From Candidatus Berkelbacteria bacterium (lineage in GTDB: Bacteria > Patescibacteriota > UBA1384 > XYA2-FULL-43-10 > CAINNR01), in NCBI GenBank assembly GCA_026397235.1, contig JAPLVG010000021.1, positions 1 through 49,417 of the forward strand: a DNA stretch of 49,417 nucleotides, read 5' to 3'. A program made the position numbers and the translations under genes. The notes under the pieces are model-generated. The model worked only from the letters and a program-made list of their open reading frames with translations. It was not told where the DNA came from and did no database searches. Positions 36,428 to 46,662 of this stretch are shown here, one piece after another. Numbering within the stretch: the stretch's first letter is position 1; every line of letters begins with the position of its first letter.

Positions 36428-36500
36428 GGAAGAGAGCCTGTCCTACCAACTGGCTCGCCCGTCCGCGAGCCAGTCAAACAAAATTATGCACCTAGATATG

Positions 36501-36571
36501 AAAAATCCCCTAGTTTACTTCGAGCCCATTCGGTTCACTCAGGGCAGGCGAAGTCGAGAAGGGGATTTTTT
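36501..36571. terminator. Bidirectional terminator-like hairpin with a repeat in its loop
   Basis: AAAAATCCCC / GGGGATTTTT(T) enclosing CTTCGAGCCCATTCGGTTCACTCAGGGCAGGCGAAGTCGAG. Confidence 0.65.
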
Positions 36572-36589
36572 CTTTAAATCTGTGTGGTT

Positions 36590-37798
36590 CTATTTCATTT
36601 CTTGCAACGCAACTTTCACCGTTTTTTCTTCACCAGCATGTGAGAGTTTTATACTCACAGTATCACCGACATTATATTTTGAAAGCAGTGCAGTCAAGCC
36701 GTTATTACTATCAATTCTCTCACCATTAATTTCTAAGATGATATCATTTTCAACAATTCCGGCTTTGTCAGCTGGGCTACCTGGGACAACAGCGACTTGT
36801 CCAAGACCATTTCCTCGAACGACCAAGGCGCCGTAATCATACTTTAGATTATTTGTTTTGGCAATGTCGGGTGTAATTGGCAAATAACGAACTCCAAGGT
36901 ATGGGCGGACAATTTTACCAGTCTTTTTTATTGAATCAATTGCACTTTTTGCTGCATTGATCGGAATTGCAAATCCAATTCCCTGTGCTCCGGATGCAAC
37001 GGCTGTGTTAATTCCTATTACCTGTCCTTGCAAATTTACAAGTGGTCCACCGGAATTGCCAGCATTGATGGCAGCATCGGTTTGCAACATTCCTGATAAA
37101 TTTTCAGACGATGCGCCCGTTGCATCACTAGCTTGAATATCCCGTTGTTTGGCAGAAATTACACCGGCAGTTACCGTATTTTGATATTGACCCAAAGCAT
37201 TTCCAATCGCCACTACCCATTGCCCAACCTGAAGCTGATCGGAATCGCCCAATTCAACAACCGGAAGTCCTGTGGCTGTAATTTTAACAACCGCCAAATC
37301 ATTTAAAGGATCTACGGATTGAATTTTGCCATCATAATTCTTTCCATCAGCTGTTATTACCGTATAGGCGGCGTTGGCATCGGATACAACATGCTTATTT
37401 GTCAAAATTAATCCATCGGAAGTAATAATAAATCCAGTTCCGGCGCTTGATGCCTCAGCAGTGTTCCCAAAAATTGTTTGTACTTGCGATTTAGCAACGA
37501 TTGAAACCACCGCCGGTGATACCTTGTTTGATGAATCAATTATCGCGCTTGATTCTTGAACATTAATCTTTTTTGTTTCTGTTAGCGGAATAGTTAGATT
37601 ATCCCAGTTTTTGAAACCAATCTTCTTGGCAATCGAGCCGTTGTTTTCTGATAATAAGATAATACTTCCCACGCCAGCTACTGAGCCAAAGATCATCGAA
37701 ATAATTACTATTAAAACGATTAGCCAACCACGTCCTCGTCTCTTTTTTGGATAAACTATTTTTTTATCATCCGGGTTTTCATACTCAATTTTCGGCAT
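36590..37798 (-). CDS. HtrA/DegP-type trypsin-like serine protease with PDZ domain
   Basis: GTGFIITSDGLILTNKHVV, DAAINAGNSGGPLVN, PDZ region. Confidence 0.95.
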   Translation of the reverse strand: MPKIEYENPDDKKIVYPKKRRGRGWLIVLIVIISMIFGSVAGVGSIILLSENNGSIAKKIGFKNWDNLTIPLTETKKINVQESSAIIDSSNKVSPAVVSIVAKSQVQTIFGNTAEASSAGTGFIITSDGLILTNKHVVSDANAAYTVITADGKNYDGKIQSVDPLNDLAVVKITATGLPVVELGDSDQLQVGQWVVAIGNALGQYQNTVTAGVISAKQRDIQASDATGASSENLSGMLQTDAAINAGNSGGPLVNLQGQVIGINTAVASGAQGIGFAIPINAAKSAIDSIKKTGKIVRPYLGVRYLPITPDIAKTNNLKYDYGALVVRGNGLGQVAVVPGSPADKAGIVENDIILEINGERIDSNNGLTALLSKYNVGDTVSIKLSHAGEEKTVKVALQEMK

Positions 37799-37837
37799 CT
37801 TCGTCTCCTTAATATGTTTTGTTTTTATATCTCTTTG

Positions 37838-38119
37838 CTATAGCGACCGTTCACCAGAATCATAGTCGCCCAGTCTTGTTAGCTCCGACTGCATAAAATC
37901 GATATTTGTGGACAGTTCCTCGTCTGAAAGTTCTCCCGGTCTCGCCATCAGAATATTATCTTGAATCTCAGCAAACTTTCGGTAGACATCAATCTCGCCT
38001 TTTTCCAAATAAACCTTTGAATTTCCCTTCCCTCGGATCGCTAATTCCCGTGCTTTCTGCTCCAGTTGACTAAATCTCGAAACAACTTCAGCCCCTGCAC
38101 CATTTAGCAACTCTGACAT
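37838..38119 (-). CDS. Hypothetical protein
   Basis: 93 aa ORF between same-strand genes with upstream AAGGAG. Confidence 0.6.
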   Translation of the reverse strand: MSELLNGAGAEVVSRFSQLEQKARELAIRGKGNSKVYLEKGEIDVYRKFAEIQDNILMARPGELSDEELSTNIDFMQSELTRLGDYDSGERSL

Positions 38120-38127
38120 ATTTCTCC

Positions 38128-38715
38128 TTATTCTTTGTTTTTGTTTAACTTACGAGCTAAAAACTTTTTAATATCAATTTTATTGTCCTCAACTTCGCGG
38201 GAAACAACTTGCCAACCATCTTTATCCAATTTGGCATTGGGGAAAACATAGACGATGCCTGCTTCATCAACTACACGAATTTTTCTGATATCAACAGAAT
38301 GAATAATCCCAACGACATCACCAATTTTGATTTTATAACCAATTTCAAAATCAGGATCTCTAGCCAAAAATACGCCAGAGATAATATCGGTTGCTAAACC
38401 TGAGGCACCAGAAGCTAGTGCCAAGGCTAGTACTGCCAGTGATCCGGAAATTGTCACAGCCAGACTACCTAACCCAAGCTGTCTGGCAATTTCAGCGAAA
38501 AGTACGACCCACATAATAATTAGTGCCAGTGACATAATCACTGAAAGTAGAGCTCTCGGCATCCGGGAAAATCTCAGCGTCCGATTTAAAACCCAAGTAA
38601 TAATTTGAATAATAAAATAGCCAACGATCAAACTAATAATAATACCAGGAATTTTCGGTCCGAAACTGGCTATTGGCTGCCAAAATCGATCAGGGATACT
38701 AAGCAGAGTGTCCAT
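38128..38715 (-). CDS. Small MscS-like mechanosensitive channel protein
   Basis: TM helices then DPDFEIGYKIKIGDVVGIIHSVDIRKIRVVDEAGIVYVFPNAKL typical MscS beta domain. Confidence 0.8.
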   Translation of the reverse strand: MDTLLSIPDRFWQPIASFGPKIPGIIISLIVGYFIIQIITWVLNRTLRFSRMPRALLSVIMSLALIIMWVVLFAEIARQLGLGSLAVTISGSLAVLALALASGASGLATDIISGVFLARDPDFEIGYKIKIGDVVGIIHSVDIRKIRVVDEAGIVYVFPNAKLDKDGWQVVSREVEDNKIDIKKFLARKLNKNKE

Positions 38716-40168
38716 CTAATTTCTCCTTGAGTAATTTATTCAATACTTGCGGATTAGCTTTCCCACTTGTAGATTGCATAATTTTTCCGACAAAAAAACC
38801 AACAACTTGAATTTTTCCGGAACGATACTTTTCTACTAAATCAGGATTTTCTTTGACGATTTGGTTAATCACCGATTCAAGCTCACCAGTGTCAGAAACC
38901 TGCTCCAAACCCTTCTTTTTTATTATATCAGCTGGAACCTCGCCTGTCACTATCATTTCATAAAAAATTTCTTTGGCCACAGTTTTAGAAATAATGCCTT
39001 CTGCAACTAAATTTAATAAATCAGCAATTTTTGTTACCGGAACTTTTGTCTGATATTCTTCGAATAAGATTTGATGTTCGGCAATTGCCCGCGTGACTTC
39101 TTCGGAAATAAACACTGCTAAATCATGTTTTAACTGTGTTGATGTTTCCAAATATTCCGCCAGATGCGGTTGACGAACCAATTTTTCGGCTACATCGACA
39201 CGAATTCCAGCTTCGATAAATTTTTTCTGTTTCTGTTTCGGCAATTCCTTAATTTTTAATCGCAAATCATTAATCTCGGTTTCAGAAAATGATATTGGCG
39301 GAATATCCGGCTCCGGAAAATAACGATAATCAGCAGCTTCTTCTTTTCTCCGCTGCTCAAAAGTTATTCCTTTATTTGAATCAAAGCCTCGAGTAATTTT
39401 GCCCATTTTTTCCGGCCAGTTTTCGAAATCAGCAGTTAATCTTTTTTCTTCAAATGCCAATGCCTGTTCGACAAATTTAAATGAATTTAAGTTTTTGATC
39501 TCGATAATTGGTGAAGATTTACCGTCTTTTTGGATTGAGATATTCGCATCACAGCGCACATGGCCCTTTTCCATATCGGCATCTGAGACCTTAAGATATT
39601 TTAGCGCCAATTGCAACTCTTCCATAAATTGTCTGGCCTCTGCAGGAGAAGTAATGTCGGGCTCAGTAACAATTTCCATCAATGGTGTGCCAGCACGATT
39701 TAAATCAACCAATGAATAATCTTTGCCAGCCGGATGAGTTAATTTACCGGCGTCTTCTTCTAGGTGAATTCGATTTAATCTGATTTTTCTTGTCTCTATT
39801 CGTTGTTCGCTATTAGTTTCATTCGCTGTCCTTATGTAGCTGACTTCGACTTCACCACCTTTACAAAATGGTTTGTCGTACTGAGAGATCTGGTAGCCCT
39901 TCGGCAAATCTGGATAAAAATAATGTTTGCGATCAAATTTCGATTCAGACGGAATATCGCAACCAAGTGCCAAACCAGTCATAATTGTCATTTCGATCGC
40001 AGATCGATTGGCGACTGGTAATGTTCCTGGCATAGCTAAACAGACAGGACAAACCAAACTATTCGGTTCCGCATTTTCGGCATTGTTATCACACGAACAA
40101 AACATTTTGCTCTTAGTTTTTAACTGGCAATGAATCTCAAGCCCAATTGTAGTTTTAAAATCGCTCAT
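38699..40168 (-). CDS. gatB: Asp/Glu-tRNA amidotransferase subunit B
   Basis: TTIGLEIHCQLKTKSKMFCSC, DLPKGYQISQYDKPF, VDLNRAGTPLMEIVTEPD. Confidence 0.97.
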   Translation of the reverse strand: MSDFKTTIGLEIHCQLKTKSKMFCSCDNNAENAEPNSLVCPVCLAMPGTLPVANRSAIEMTIMTGLALGCDIPSESKFDRKHYFYPDLPKGYQISQYDKPFCKGGEVEVSYIRTANETNSEQRIETRKIRLNRIHLEEDAGKLTHPAGKDYSLVDLNRAGTPLMEIVTEPDITSPAEARQFMEELQLALKYLKVSDADMEKGHVRCDANISIQKDGKSSPIIEIKNLNSFKFVEQALAFEEKRLTADFENWPEKMGKITRGFDSNKGITFEQRRKEEAADYRYFPEPDIPPISFSETEINDLRLKIKELPKQKQKKFIEAGIRVDVAEKLVRQPHLAEYLETSTQLKHDLAVFISEEVTRAIAEHQILFEEYQTKVPVTKIADLLNLVAEGIISKTVAKEIFYEMIVTGEVPADIIKKKGLEQVSDTGELESVINQIVKENPDLVEKYRSGKIQVVGFFVGKIMQSTSGKANPQVLNKLLKEKLDGHSA

Positions 40169-40173
40169 ATTTA

Positions 40174-40602
40174 TTAATTATGTGACAACAAATTATTTAT
40201 TGCCTGTTTTAATTGTGCGTCTGGGATATTACTATCCTCGTGTGCAATCAGATTTCGAATTTTGTGCCCCTGCCAAATACTATTATATACATCTGCTGGG
40301 ATATCTTTTTCTGCCGCTCGTAGTCTATCGGCGAAAGTGCTACCTTGATAATTCTTCTTTTTCAAGATCCAATCGGCCAATTTATCTGCTTCCATCACTG
40401 CGTGTCGAAGTTCAAATTGATTGTCTGAATTTGATAATTTCGCAATTTCATTTTTCTTCGAAATCAAGTATTGCTGATCTGCAAGTGATAATTTCTTACT
40501 CTTTTTTAAACCGCGAAATGGCAATTTTACCAACCACCAAACACCGCGAAAAAAGCCAATGACAATTTTTTCCAGTATAGTTTGTTGGTTTCGTTTAACC
40601 AT
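40174..40602 (-). CDS. Hypothetical protein
   Basis: 142 aa ORF with HKIRNLIAHE segment. Confidence 0.6.
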   Translation of the reverse strand: MVKRNQQTILEKIVIGFFRGVWWLVKLPFRGLKKSKKLSLADQQYLISKKNEIAKLSNSDNQFELRHAVMEADKLADWILKKKNYQGSTFADRLRAAEKDIPADVYNSIWQGHKIRNLIAHEDSNIPDAQLKQAINNLLSHN

Positions 40603-41249
40603 TATTTTATTACTACATCCTTAAGATAAACTGAGACAGTCGGCACTTCTTTTTCATTTACCTCATGCACTTCAATTTTCTTTACTACGTCCATGCCCTC
40701 AACCACCTGACCGAATGATGTGTATTTTCCGTTCAATGATTCTTGTGCGTCTGCAGTCGTGATAAAAAACTGCGAATCATTTGTGTTGGCTCCAGCATTG
40801 GCCATACCGACAATACCAGCTGCAAAATTTAAATCCGATATTTCGTCATCAATTTGATGTCCTGCTCCGCCAGTACCAGTGCCGGTAGGATCACCTGTCT
40901 GAATCACAAAGCCCTTAACAACTCGGTGCCATATCATGTTGTGATAAAAACCATCCTTTGCCAGTCCAATAAAATTGGTAACAGTTGTTGGCGCTTTGTC
41001 GGCACACAATTCAATTTTAATATTTCCTTCAGAAGTTTCCAATATTGCATACTTACCATGAGGAATATATTTTGCATAGACAAACGGGTAAGCGATTAAA
41101 GCCAAAATACAGATGGTGAATACTATAAAAATTGGTGACATAAAAAATCTCCTTGGATCAAAAATATTTGACTTAGCTTTAACTTCTTCTCGCTGTGCAG
41201 CTAGTTCTTCCAATTTCTTTTCTTTTCGTTGGCGTTGTTTTCTGCCCAT
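40602..41249 (-). CDS. Cyclophilin-type peptidyl-prolyl isomerase, membrane anchored
   Basis: YHNMIWHRVVKGFVIQTGDPTGTGTGG, GMANAGANTNDSQFFIT. Confidence 0.95.
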   Translation of the reverse strand: MGRKQRQRKEKKLEELAAQREEVKAKSNIFDPRRFFMSPIFIVFTICILALIAYPFVYAKYIPHGKYAILETSEGNIKIELCADKAPTTVTNFIGLAKDGFYHNMIWHRVVKGFVIQTGDPTGTGTGGAGHQIDDEISDLNFAAGIVGMANAGANTNDSQFFITTADAQESLNGKYTSFGQVVEGMDVVKKIEVHEVNEKEVPTVSVYLKDVVIK

Positions 41250-41260
41250 AATTTATACGT

Positions 41261-42145
41261 TTATATTACTAAAATCGCTCCAGTTATCATTAATATTATA
41301 GCAATTACTTTAATTACAATCGCATCCCTGCCTATCTCCTCTTTCAAAATCTTCGGGTAGAAAATGCTAATCAATATGGCGAACACTAATACAAACAACG
41401 GTTGAACTGATGATAATGCGTTCGTTAATGTCACATAACCAGTTACCGCAGCAGCAGTCATTAAAGCGACTGCTGTCAAATTCAATATCTCAGACATTGT
41501 CATTAGAGAAAATGATTTCAGGCCGTTATCTTTAGCCGCATAAACTAAATCGTTTTTGTAGATGAATACCAAAGGAATTATTGCAAGGAAGGAACCAATT
41601 CTTAAATAGCTAAAAACTGTCCAGTAATCAGTAAACCCTACCAAGTACTTCGTAATGACCTGACTAATTGCACAACAAATTGCAGCAAAAATCATAAACC
41701 AAAAAGATTTAGAAAATTTAAATCGTTCACCTTTTTTATATCCAATCAGGTACGCACTCATCACTATTAATCCAATTGCCACATATTTTATGAAACTAAA
41801 ATGTTCACCTAAAAACATCGCGGCAAAGATTGCGATAAATACCGGAGAACTCTGAAACAGAGGTATTGCCGCAGACACTTCTGAATCTTTAATTCCATAG
41901 AAATAAAACAATGTCATGCCAGCATAAACAACTCCGCCAATAAGACCTAATAATATATTGCTAGTCGAAAGCGAACCAAAACCGCTGATGAAATATACAA
42001 TTATAGCGCTTATGATTGCAAGGAAACCAAAAAACATTAATGGCACAACTGGGCGCTTCACTAAATTCGAAACAACATATTTATCGTTTATGTTAACAAC
42101 TGCTAGTGTCATGCCTGCGAGTAGTGCGAGCCAAGTCCAACTCAT
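41261..42145 (-). CDS. EamA/DMT family transporter
   Basis: 10 TM pattern, two EamA-like halves. Confidence 0.85.
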   Translation of the reverse strand: MSWTWLALLAGMTLAVVNINDKYVVSNLVKRPVVPLMFFGFLAIISAIIVYFISGFGSLSTSNILLGLIGGVVYAGMTLFYFYGIKDSEVSAAIPLFQSSPVFIAIFAAMFLGEHFSFIKYVAIGLIVMSAYLIGYKKGERFKFSKSFWFMIFAAICCAISQVITKYLVGFTDYWTVFSYLRIGSFLAIIPLVFIYKNDLVYAAKDNGLKSFSLMTMSEILNLTAVALMTAAAVTGYVTLTNALSSVQPLFVLVFAILISIFYPKILKEEIGRDAIVIKVIAIILMITGAILVI

Positions 42146-43623
42146 TTAATCTCCGGTTTCTTTAAATGATGTTCAGTTGCTCTCTGAAAAGCATCCGCTA
42201 TTTCAATGATTTTGCCTTCTCCCAAGTGCGGGCCAATAATTTGCATACCAACAGGCAAGCCAGTAGATGTAAAACCAGCAGGTACCGACATGGCTGGAAC
42301 ACCAGCGGGATTTATCGGTACTGTATTAACATCGGCCAAATACATTGAAAGTGGATCTTCAAGTTTCTCACCAATTTTGAAAGCTGGGAAAGGAGAAACT
42401 GGCGTGATTAAAACGTCATACTTTTTGAAAGCGTCTTCGTATTCTCTTTTAATTAGTGAGCGAACCTGAGAAGCTTTTTTGTAATATGCATCGAAATAGC
42501 CCGATGACAGAGTATAGGTTCCCATCATGATTGAGCGCTTGGCTTCATTGCCGAAAGCCTCTGTGCGATTTTTGAAATATAGGTCAATGAGATCTTTAAT
42601 CTTCGTCTTATCTTTTTTAAGGTTTGAATAACCATAACGGATACCATCATAGCGTGCCAAATTTGACGATGCTTCCGACTTGGCAATAATGTAGTACATG
42701 GCAATGGCAAAATCGGTTGACGGCAAGCTCATTTCCTCAACTTCAGCCCCAAGTGATTCTAGTTTCTTGATTGCATCCTTTAGAATTTTATCAACTTCCG
42801 CGCTCAAACCTTGGCCATAAAATTCTTTCGGTATTCCAATTTTTTTGCCTTTGATATCTTTGCCTAAAAAGCTGGTGTAATCTGGCAGTTTTTCTTTGAC
42901 GGTAGTTGAATCAAGTGGATCATTACCAGCAATGATGTTTAGAATGATGGCAACATCAGCGGCAGATTTTGCTATTGGGCCAATAGTATCAAACGATGAA
43001 GCATAGGAAACAACTCCATTTCGCGAGACCAAACCATAAGTCACTTTTAAACCAGTGGCCGAACAAAAACTGGCTGGCTGGCGGATTGACCCACCAGTGT
43101 CAGTGCCTAGCGCAAACAAACATTCATCAGCGGCAACCGCGGCAGCTGATCCACCGGATGAACCACCAGGGACGCGCGAAGTATCCCAAGGATTATGTGT
43201 TGGGCCAAACGCAGAATTTTCTGTCGATGATCCCATGGTAAACTCGTCGGTATTAACTTTGCCCAACATTATGGCTCCGGCATTTTCTAGTTTTTCTACG
43301 ACTGTAGCATCATACGCAGGAATAAAATCTTCTAAAATTTTTGAAGCGGCGGTAGTTTTAACACCTTTTGTGCAAAAAACATCCTTTAGTGCTACTGGGA
43401 TTCCATCCAAATCTGACAACGGTTTGCCATCGACGTATCTTTTATCAGATTCCTTGGCTTGCGCACGAGCAATCTCAAAAGTTTTTGTAATGTAAGAATT
43501 AATTTCCGGCTCGACTTTTTCTATCCGTTCAATTATGGATTCCAAAATTTTAGATGATGTTATTTCACCTGCTTTTAATTTCGTTGATGCTTCTTGAATT
43601 GTTAATTTATATAGATTTTCCAT
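42142..43623 (-). CDS. gatA: Asp/Glu-tRNA amidotransferase subunit A
   Basis: GGSSGGSAAAVAADECLFALGTDTGGSIRQPASFC amidase signature. Confidence 0.97.
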   Translation of the reverse strand: MENLYKLTIQEASTKLKAGEITSSKILESIIERIEKVEPEINSYITKTFEIARAQAKESDKRYVDGKPLSDLDGIPVALKDVFCTKGVKTTAASKILEDFIPAYDATVVEKLENAGAIMLGKVNTDEFTMGSSTENSAFGPTHNPWDTSRVPGGSSGGSAAAVAADECLFALGTDTGGSIRQPASFCSATGLKVTYGLVSRNGVVSYASSFDTIGPIAKSAADVAIILNIIAGNDPLDSTTVKEKLPDYTSFLGKDIKGKKIGIPKEFYGQGLSAEVDKILKDAIKKLESLGAEVEEMSLPSTDFAIAMYYIIAKSEASSNLARYDGIRYGYSNLKKDKTKIKDLIDLYFKNRTEAFGNEAKRSIMMGTYTLSSGYFDAYYKKASQVRSLIKREYEDAFKKYDVLITPVSPFPAFKIGEKLEDPLSMYLADVNTVPINPAGVPAMSVPAGFTSTGLPVGMQIIGPHLGEGKIIEIADAFQRATEHHLKKPEIK

Positions 43624-43654
43624 TCCAATATTATTATTTTTTATCTATTATCTA

Positions 43655-43975
43655 TTATTTATTTTCAAAAACTCCCGGAACCTTAATCGATCCGTTTTCA
43701 ACCTCGGGAACGTTTGATAATAAATCGTCGCGCGATTCCTTCCCAGATGGATTCTTTATTTCATCTGCACGAAAAACATTGGTAAGCCCAGTAACCTGCG
43801 CTGTTGGTTCCACGCCAGTTGTATCAACATTGCTCAAAAGCTCAAAATTCTCTAAAACCGCAGAGAGCTGACCAGCAAATTTCTCTTCCTCAACATTTGT
43901 GAGTTCAATACGAGCAAGCTGGGCGACATTTAACACCCAGGTTGAATCTCCTGATTTTTTAATTTCTTCTGACAT
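43655..43975 (-). CDS. gatC: Asp/Glu-tRNA amidotransferase subunit C
   Basis: VAQLARIELTNVEEEKFAGQLSAVLENFELL. Confidence 0.95.
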   Translation of the reverse strand: MSEEIKKSGDSTWVLNVAQLARIELTNVEEEKFAGQLSAVLENFELLSNVDTTGVEPTAQVTGLTNVFRADEIKNPSGKESRDDLLSNVPEVENGSIKVPGVFENK

Positions 43976-44068
43976 TTGATCTCATTCTAGCACTATTAAT
44001 TCCCAACTTCAAGATGGCTTTTGCTGGCATTTAATATATTTTATTCTGTACTAATCATCAACAAAGTA

Positions 44069-44102
44069 TTATCGATTTGGCGCGATCGCACCAAATCGAT
44101 AA
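44069..44102. repeat. Perfect 12-bp inverted repeat around a GC-rich centre
   Basis: TTATCGATTTGG-CGCGATCGCA-CCAAATCGATAA. Confidence 0.85.
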
Positions 44103-44235
44103 TTTTATTTAGATCAAAATCATTTTTATCATTCGCAAAAATTCTGCTTCGGATAAAATTTTGGTTCCGAATTTTTTCGTCCACGCACTAGAACAAGTTC
44201 GGTGCGGGACTTCGCTATCTTTTACGGCAAAACTA

Positions 44236-46257
44236 TTACTTAACTAATTTTAGAAATTCATTTTCAGTTATGATCTTCGTTCTCAACCGCTTCGCCTTAT
44301 CCAATTTAGACCCCGGCTCGTCACCAACAACCAAGTAATCTGTTTTTGAGGTTACAGACGATGAAACACGGCCGCCGTTTTTGACAATTAATTTGTGTGC
44401 ATCATCGCGCGGCATCGATTCCAGTAAACCGGTGACAACAAAAGATTTACCGCCCAATTTTTTTGAAACGACAGGGGAGTGAAATGGTTTAATTTTAACG
44501 CCAAGTTTTCGTAATTCTTTGATAATTTCTAAATGTTTTTTGTCGGAAAAATACTGCTCAAAGGATTTACCAACTGCTTCACCTACTCCGTAAATTGCGT
44601 CCAGGTCCTCTTTTTTCAGCGACAATATCTTTTCGATTGTACCAAATTGCGCCGCAATATCATTGGCAGTTTCAGCACCGACATGGCGAATTCCCAGCGC
44701 ATATAAAAATTTTTCAAGTGATATTTCTTTACTCTTATCAATCGCTTCAATAATGTTTACCGCCGATTTTTCGGCAAAACGCTCCAGTGGTTGTAAATCA
44801 CCTTCTTTTAATTTGAAGATGTCAGCTGGGTTGCCAACCAATCCGACGTTCATTAATTGTTCAATAATCTTTGGCCCCATGCCGTCAATATCAAAAGCAT
44901 TTTTTGAAACAAAAAATTCAAGCTGCCGCATTTGCCGGGTTGAACAATTATTATCGGCGCAGTAATAATCCACCTCGTCGGCTTTTTTTGTTACCTTGCC
45001 ACCGCAAACCGGACAACTCTTCGGCATGTGAAAAGTTTTCTCATCACCATTGCGCATTGATTTAATTACCTCTTTGACCTCCGGAATCACGTCTCCGGCT
45101 TTGCGGATGATAACAGTGTCGCCAATTCGAATATCTTTTCGGCCAATTTCATCAGCATTGTGCAAAGTTGCCCGCGAAACCGTTGATCCAGCAACAATTG
45201 TTGGCTCCATTACCGCCACCGGAGTTAACTTTCCAGTTCTGCCAACTTGAACGATGATATCTAGTATTTTTGATGTCGCTTCCTCAGCGGCGAATTTGTA
45301 GGCAATAATTCCTCGTGCCGCTTTGCCAACGACTCCCAGCCGATCAAAAGCTTTTTTATTGTCAAGAACAACGACAACGCCATCGGTTTGATACGGTAAT
45401 TTCTCCCTTGCTGATTCCCAGTGTTTCAAAAATTCTTTTACCTCAGCTAAATTGCGGCAAAGTTTATTATTTTTATTGACTTTAAAACCTAAACACTCGG
45501 CTAAATCATGTTCCTGATGATGTTTGTCTAACCCGACCTTTGAGGCTACAGCGTAAACAAAAAAATCTAGTTCCCGCTCCGCAGTTATTTTGGAATCAAG
45601 CTGGCGGATAGAACCAGCAGCAACATTTCTCGGGTTGGCATATTTTGCCAAGTCGGATTTTTCCCGGCCGGCATTTAATTTTTCAAAATCAGCTCTTGAT
45701 AAGAACGCCTCGCCGCGAACTTCAAATCGACCAGGAAGTACACCTCGTAGGTGTACTTCGGTTGATCGCAACCGTAATGGTATCGAATTTATTGTTTTCA
45801 AATTTTGTGTTACATTTTCACCGATTGAGCCATTACCACGAGTTGAACCTTGAACCAAAACTCCGTCTTCGTAAATTAATGAAACCGCCAAGCCATCCAT
45901 TTTTAGTTCGACAAAATAACCATTTTCTTCAATGGCATTTTTAGCGCCCAATTTTATTAACCGCTCCTCCCATTTTTCTAGTTCTTCAAAATTAAAAACG
46001 TCATTAATCGAAAGCATTCGCGAATCGTGTTTTACCTTTTCAAATTTCTTCACCGGCTCGGCCCCAACTCTTTGTGTCGGTGAATCTGGCGTGATTAAAT
46101 CAGGATATTCCTCTTCTATTTTTTCTAGTTCTCGGAACAATGAGTCATAAACGGCATCTGAAATCTTCGGCTTGTCTAGAACATAGTAAAAATAACGATG
46201 TTGATTCAACTCGCCGCGCAATTTTTCTATTCGATTTTTAGCTTCTTGCTTATTCAT
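44236..46257 (-). CDS. ligA: NAD-dependent DNA ligase
   Basis: KMDGLAVSLIYEDG, Zn finger CPVCGG..CADNNCS, HhH and BRCT regions. Confidence 0.97.
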   Translation of the reverse strand: MNKQEAKNRIEKLRGELNQHRYFYYVLDKPKISDAVYDSLFRELEKIEEEYPDLITPDSPTQRVGAEPVKKFEKVKHDSRMLSINDVFNFEELEKWEERLIKLGAKNAIEENGYFVELKMDGLAVSLIYEDGVLVQGSTRGNGSIGENVTQNLKTINSIPLRLRSTEVHLRGVLPGRFEVRGEAFLSRADFEKLNAGREKSDLAKYANPRNVAAGSIRQLDSKITAERELDFFVYAVASKVGLDKHHQEHDLAECLGFKVNKNNKLCRNLAEVKEFLKHWESAREKLPYQTDGVVVVLDNKKAFDRLGVVGKAARGIIAYKFAAEEATSKILDIIVQVGRTGKLTPVAVMEPTIVAGSTVSRATLHNADEIGRKDIRIGDTVIIRKAGDVIPEVKEVIKSMRNGDEKTFHMPKSCPVCGGKVTKKADEVDYYCADNNCSTRQMRQLEFFVSKNAFDIDGMGPKIIEQLMNVGLVGNPADIFKLKEGDLQPLERFAEKSAVNIIEAIDKSKEISLEKFLYALGIRHVGAETANDIAAQFGTIEKILSLKKEDLDAIYGVGEAVGKSFEQYFSDKKHLEIIKELRKLGVKIKPFHSPVVSKKLGGKSFVVTGLLESMPRDDAHKLIVKNGGRVSSSVTSKTDYLVVGDEPGSKLDKAKRLRTKIITENEFLKLVK

Positions 46258-46624
46258 CAGATTTGTCTTGTGAATTTATTGAATTCTCCACGGCCGTTAA
46301 CATTTCTTGATTATATTTTTCAACTGTTGGAGCATTACAGTTCATAACCATTATCTTTCCATTTTGGATAAAGATCGTCCAGCAACCCGGTCGCAAGTGC
46401 TGACCTTCTTTGATCAAATAATCAAAATTGTTTCGCATTCCAGATGTCGAGCCACCAAGCTCCCGATGAATTTTTGTTGCCAATTCCACCCGCTGCTCGT
46501 CATTCCAAGTTTCCGGAATTTTGATTTCAATTGTGTCGTTGTTATCACTATAACAACTACGAACTTCAAAAGTCGGTGAATCTGAACCAATTTTTTCTTT
46601 TTCTCCCATTTTTACTCCAAACAA
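46250..46624 (-). CDS. Hypothetical protein
   Basis: 124 aa ORF overlapping ligA start. Confidence 0.6.
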   Translation of the reverse strand: MFGVKMGEKEKIGSDSPTFEVRSCYSDNNDTIEIKIPETWNDEQRVELATKIHRELGGSTSGMRNNFDYLIKEGQHLRPGCWTIFIQNGKIMVMNCNAPTVEKYNQEMLTAVENSINSQDKSDE

Positions 46625-46662
46625 CTTAAAAAATCCCTATTGACAAAACACATTTGGCTTTG

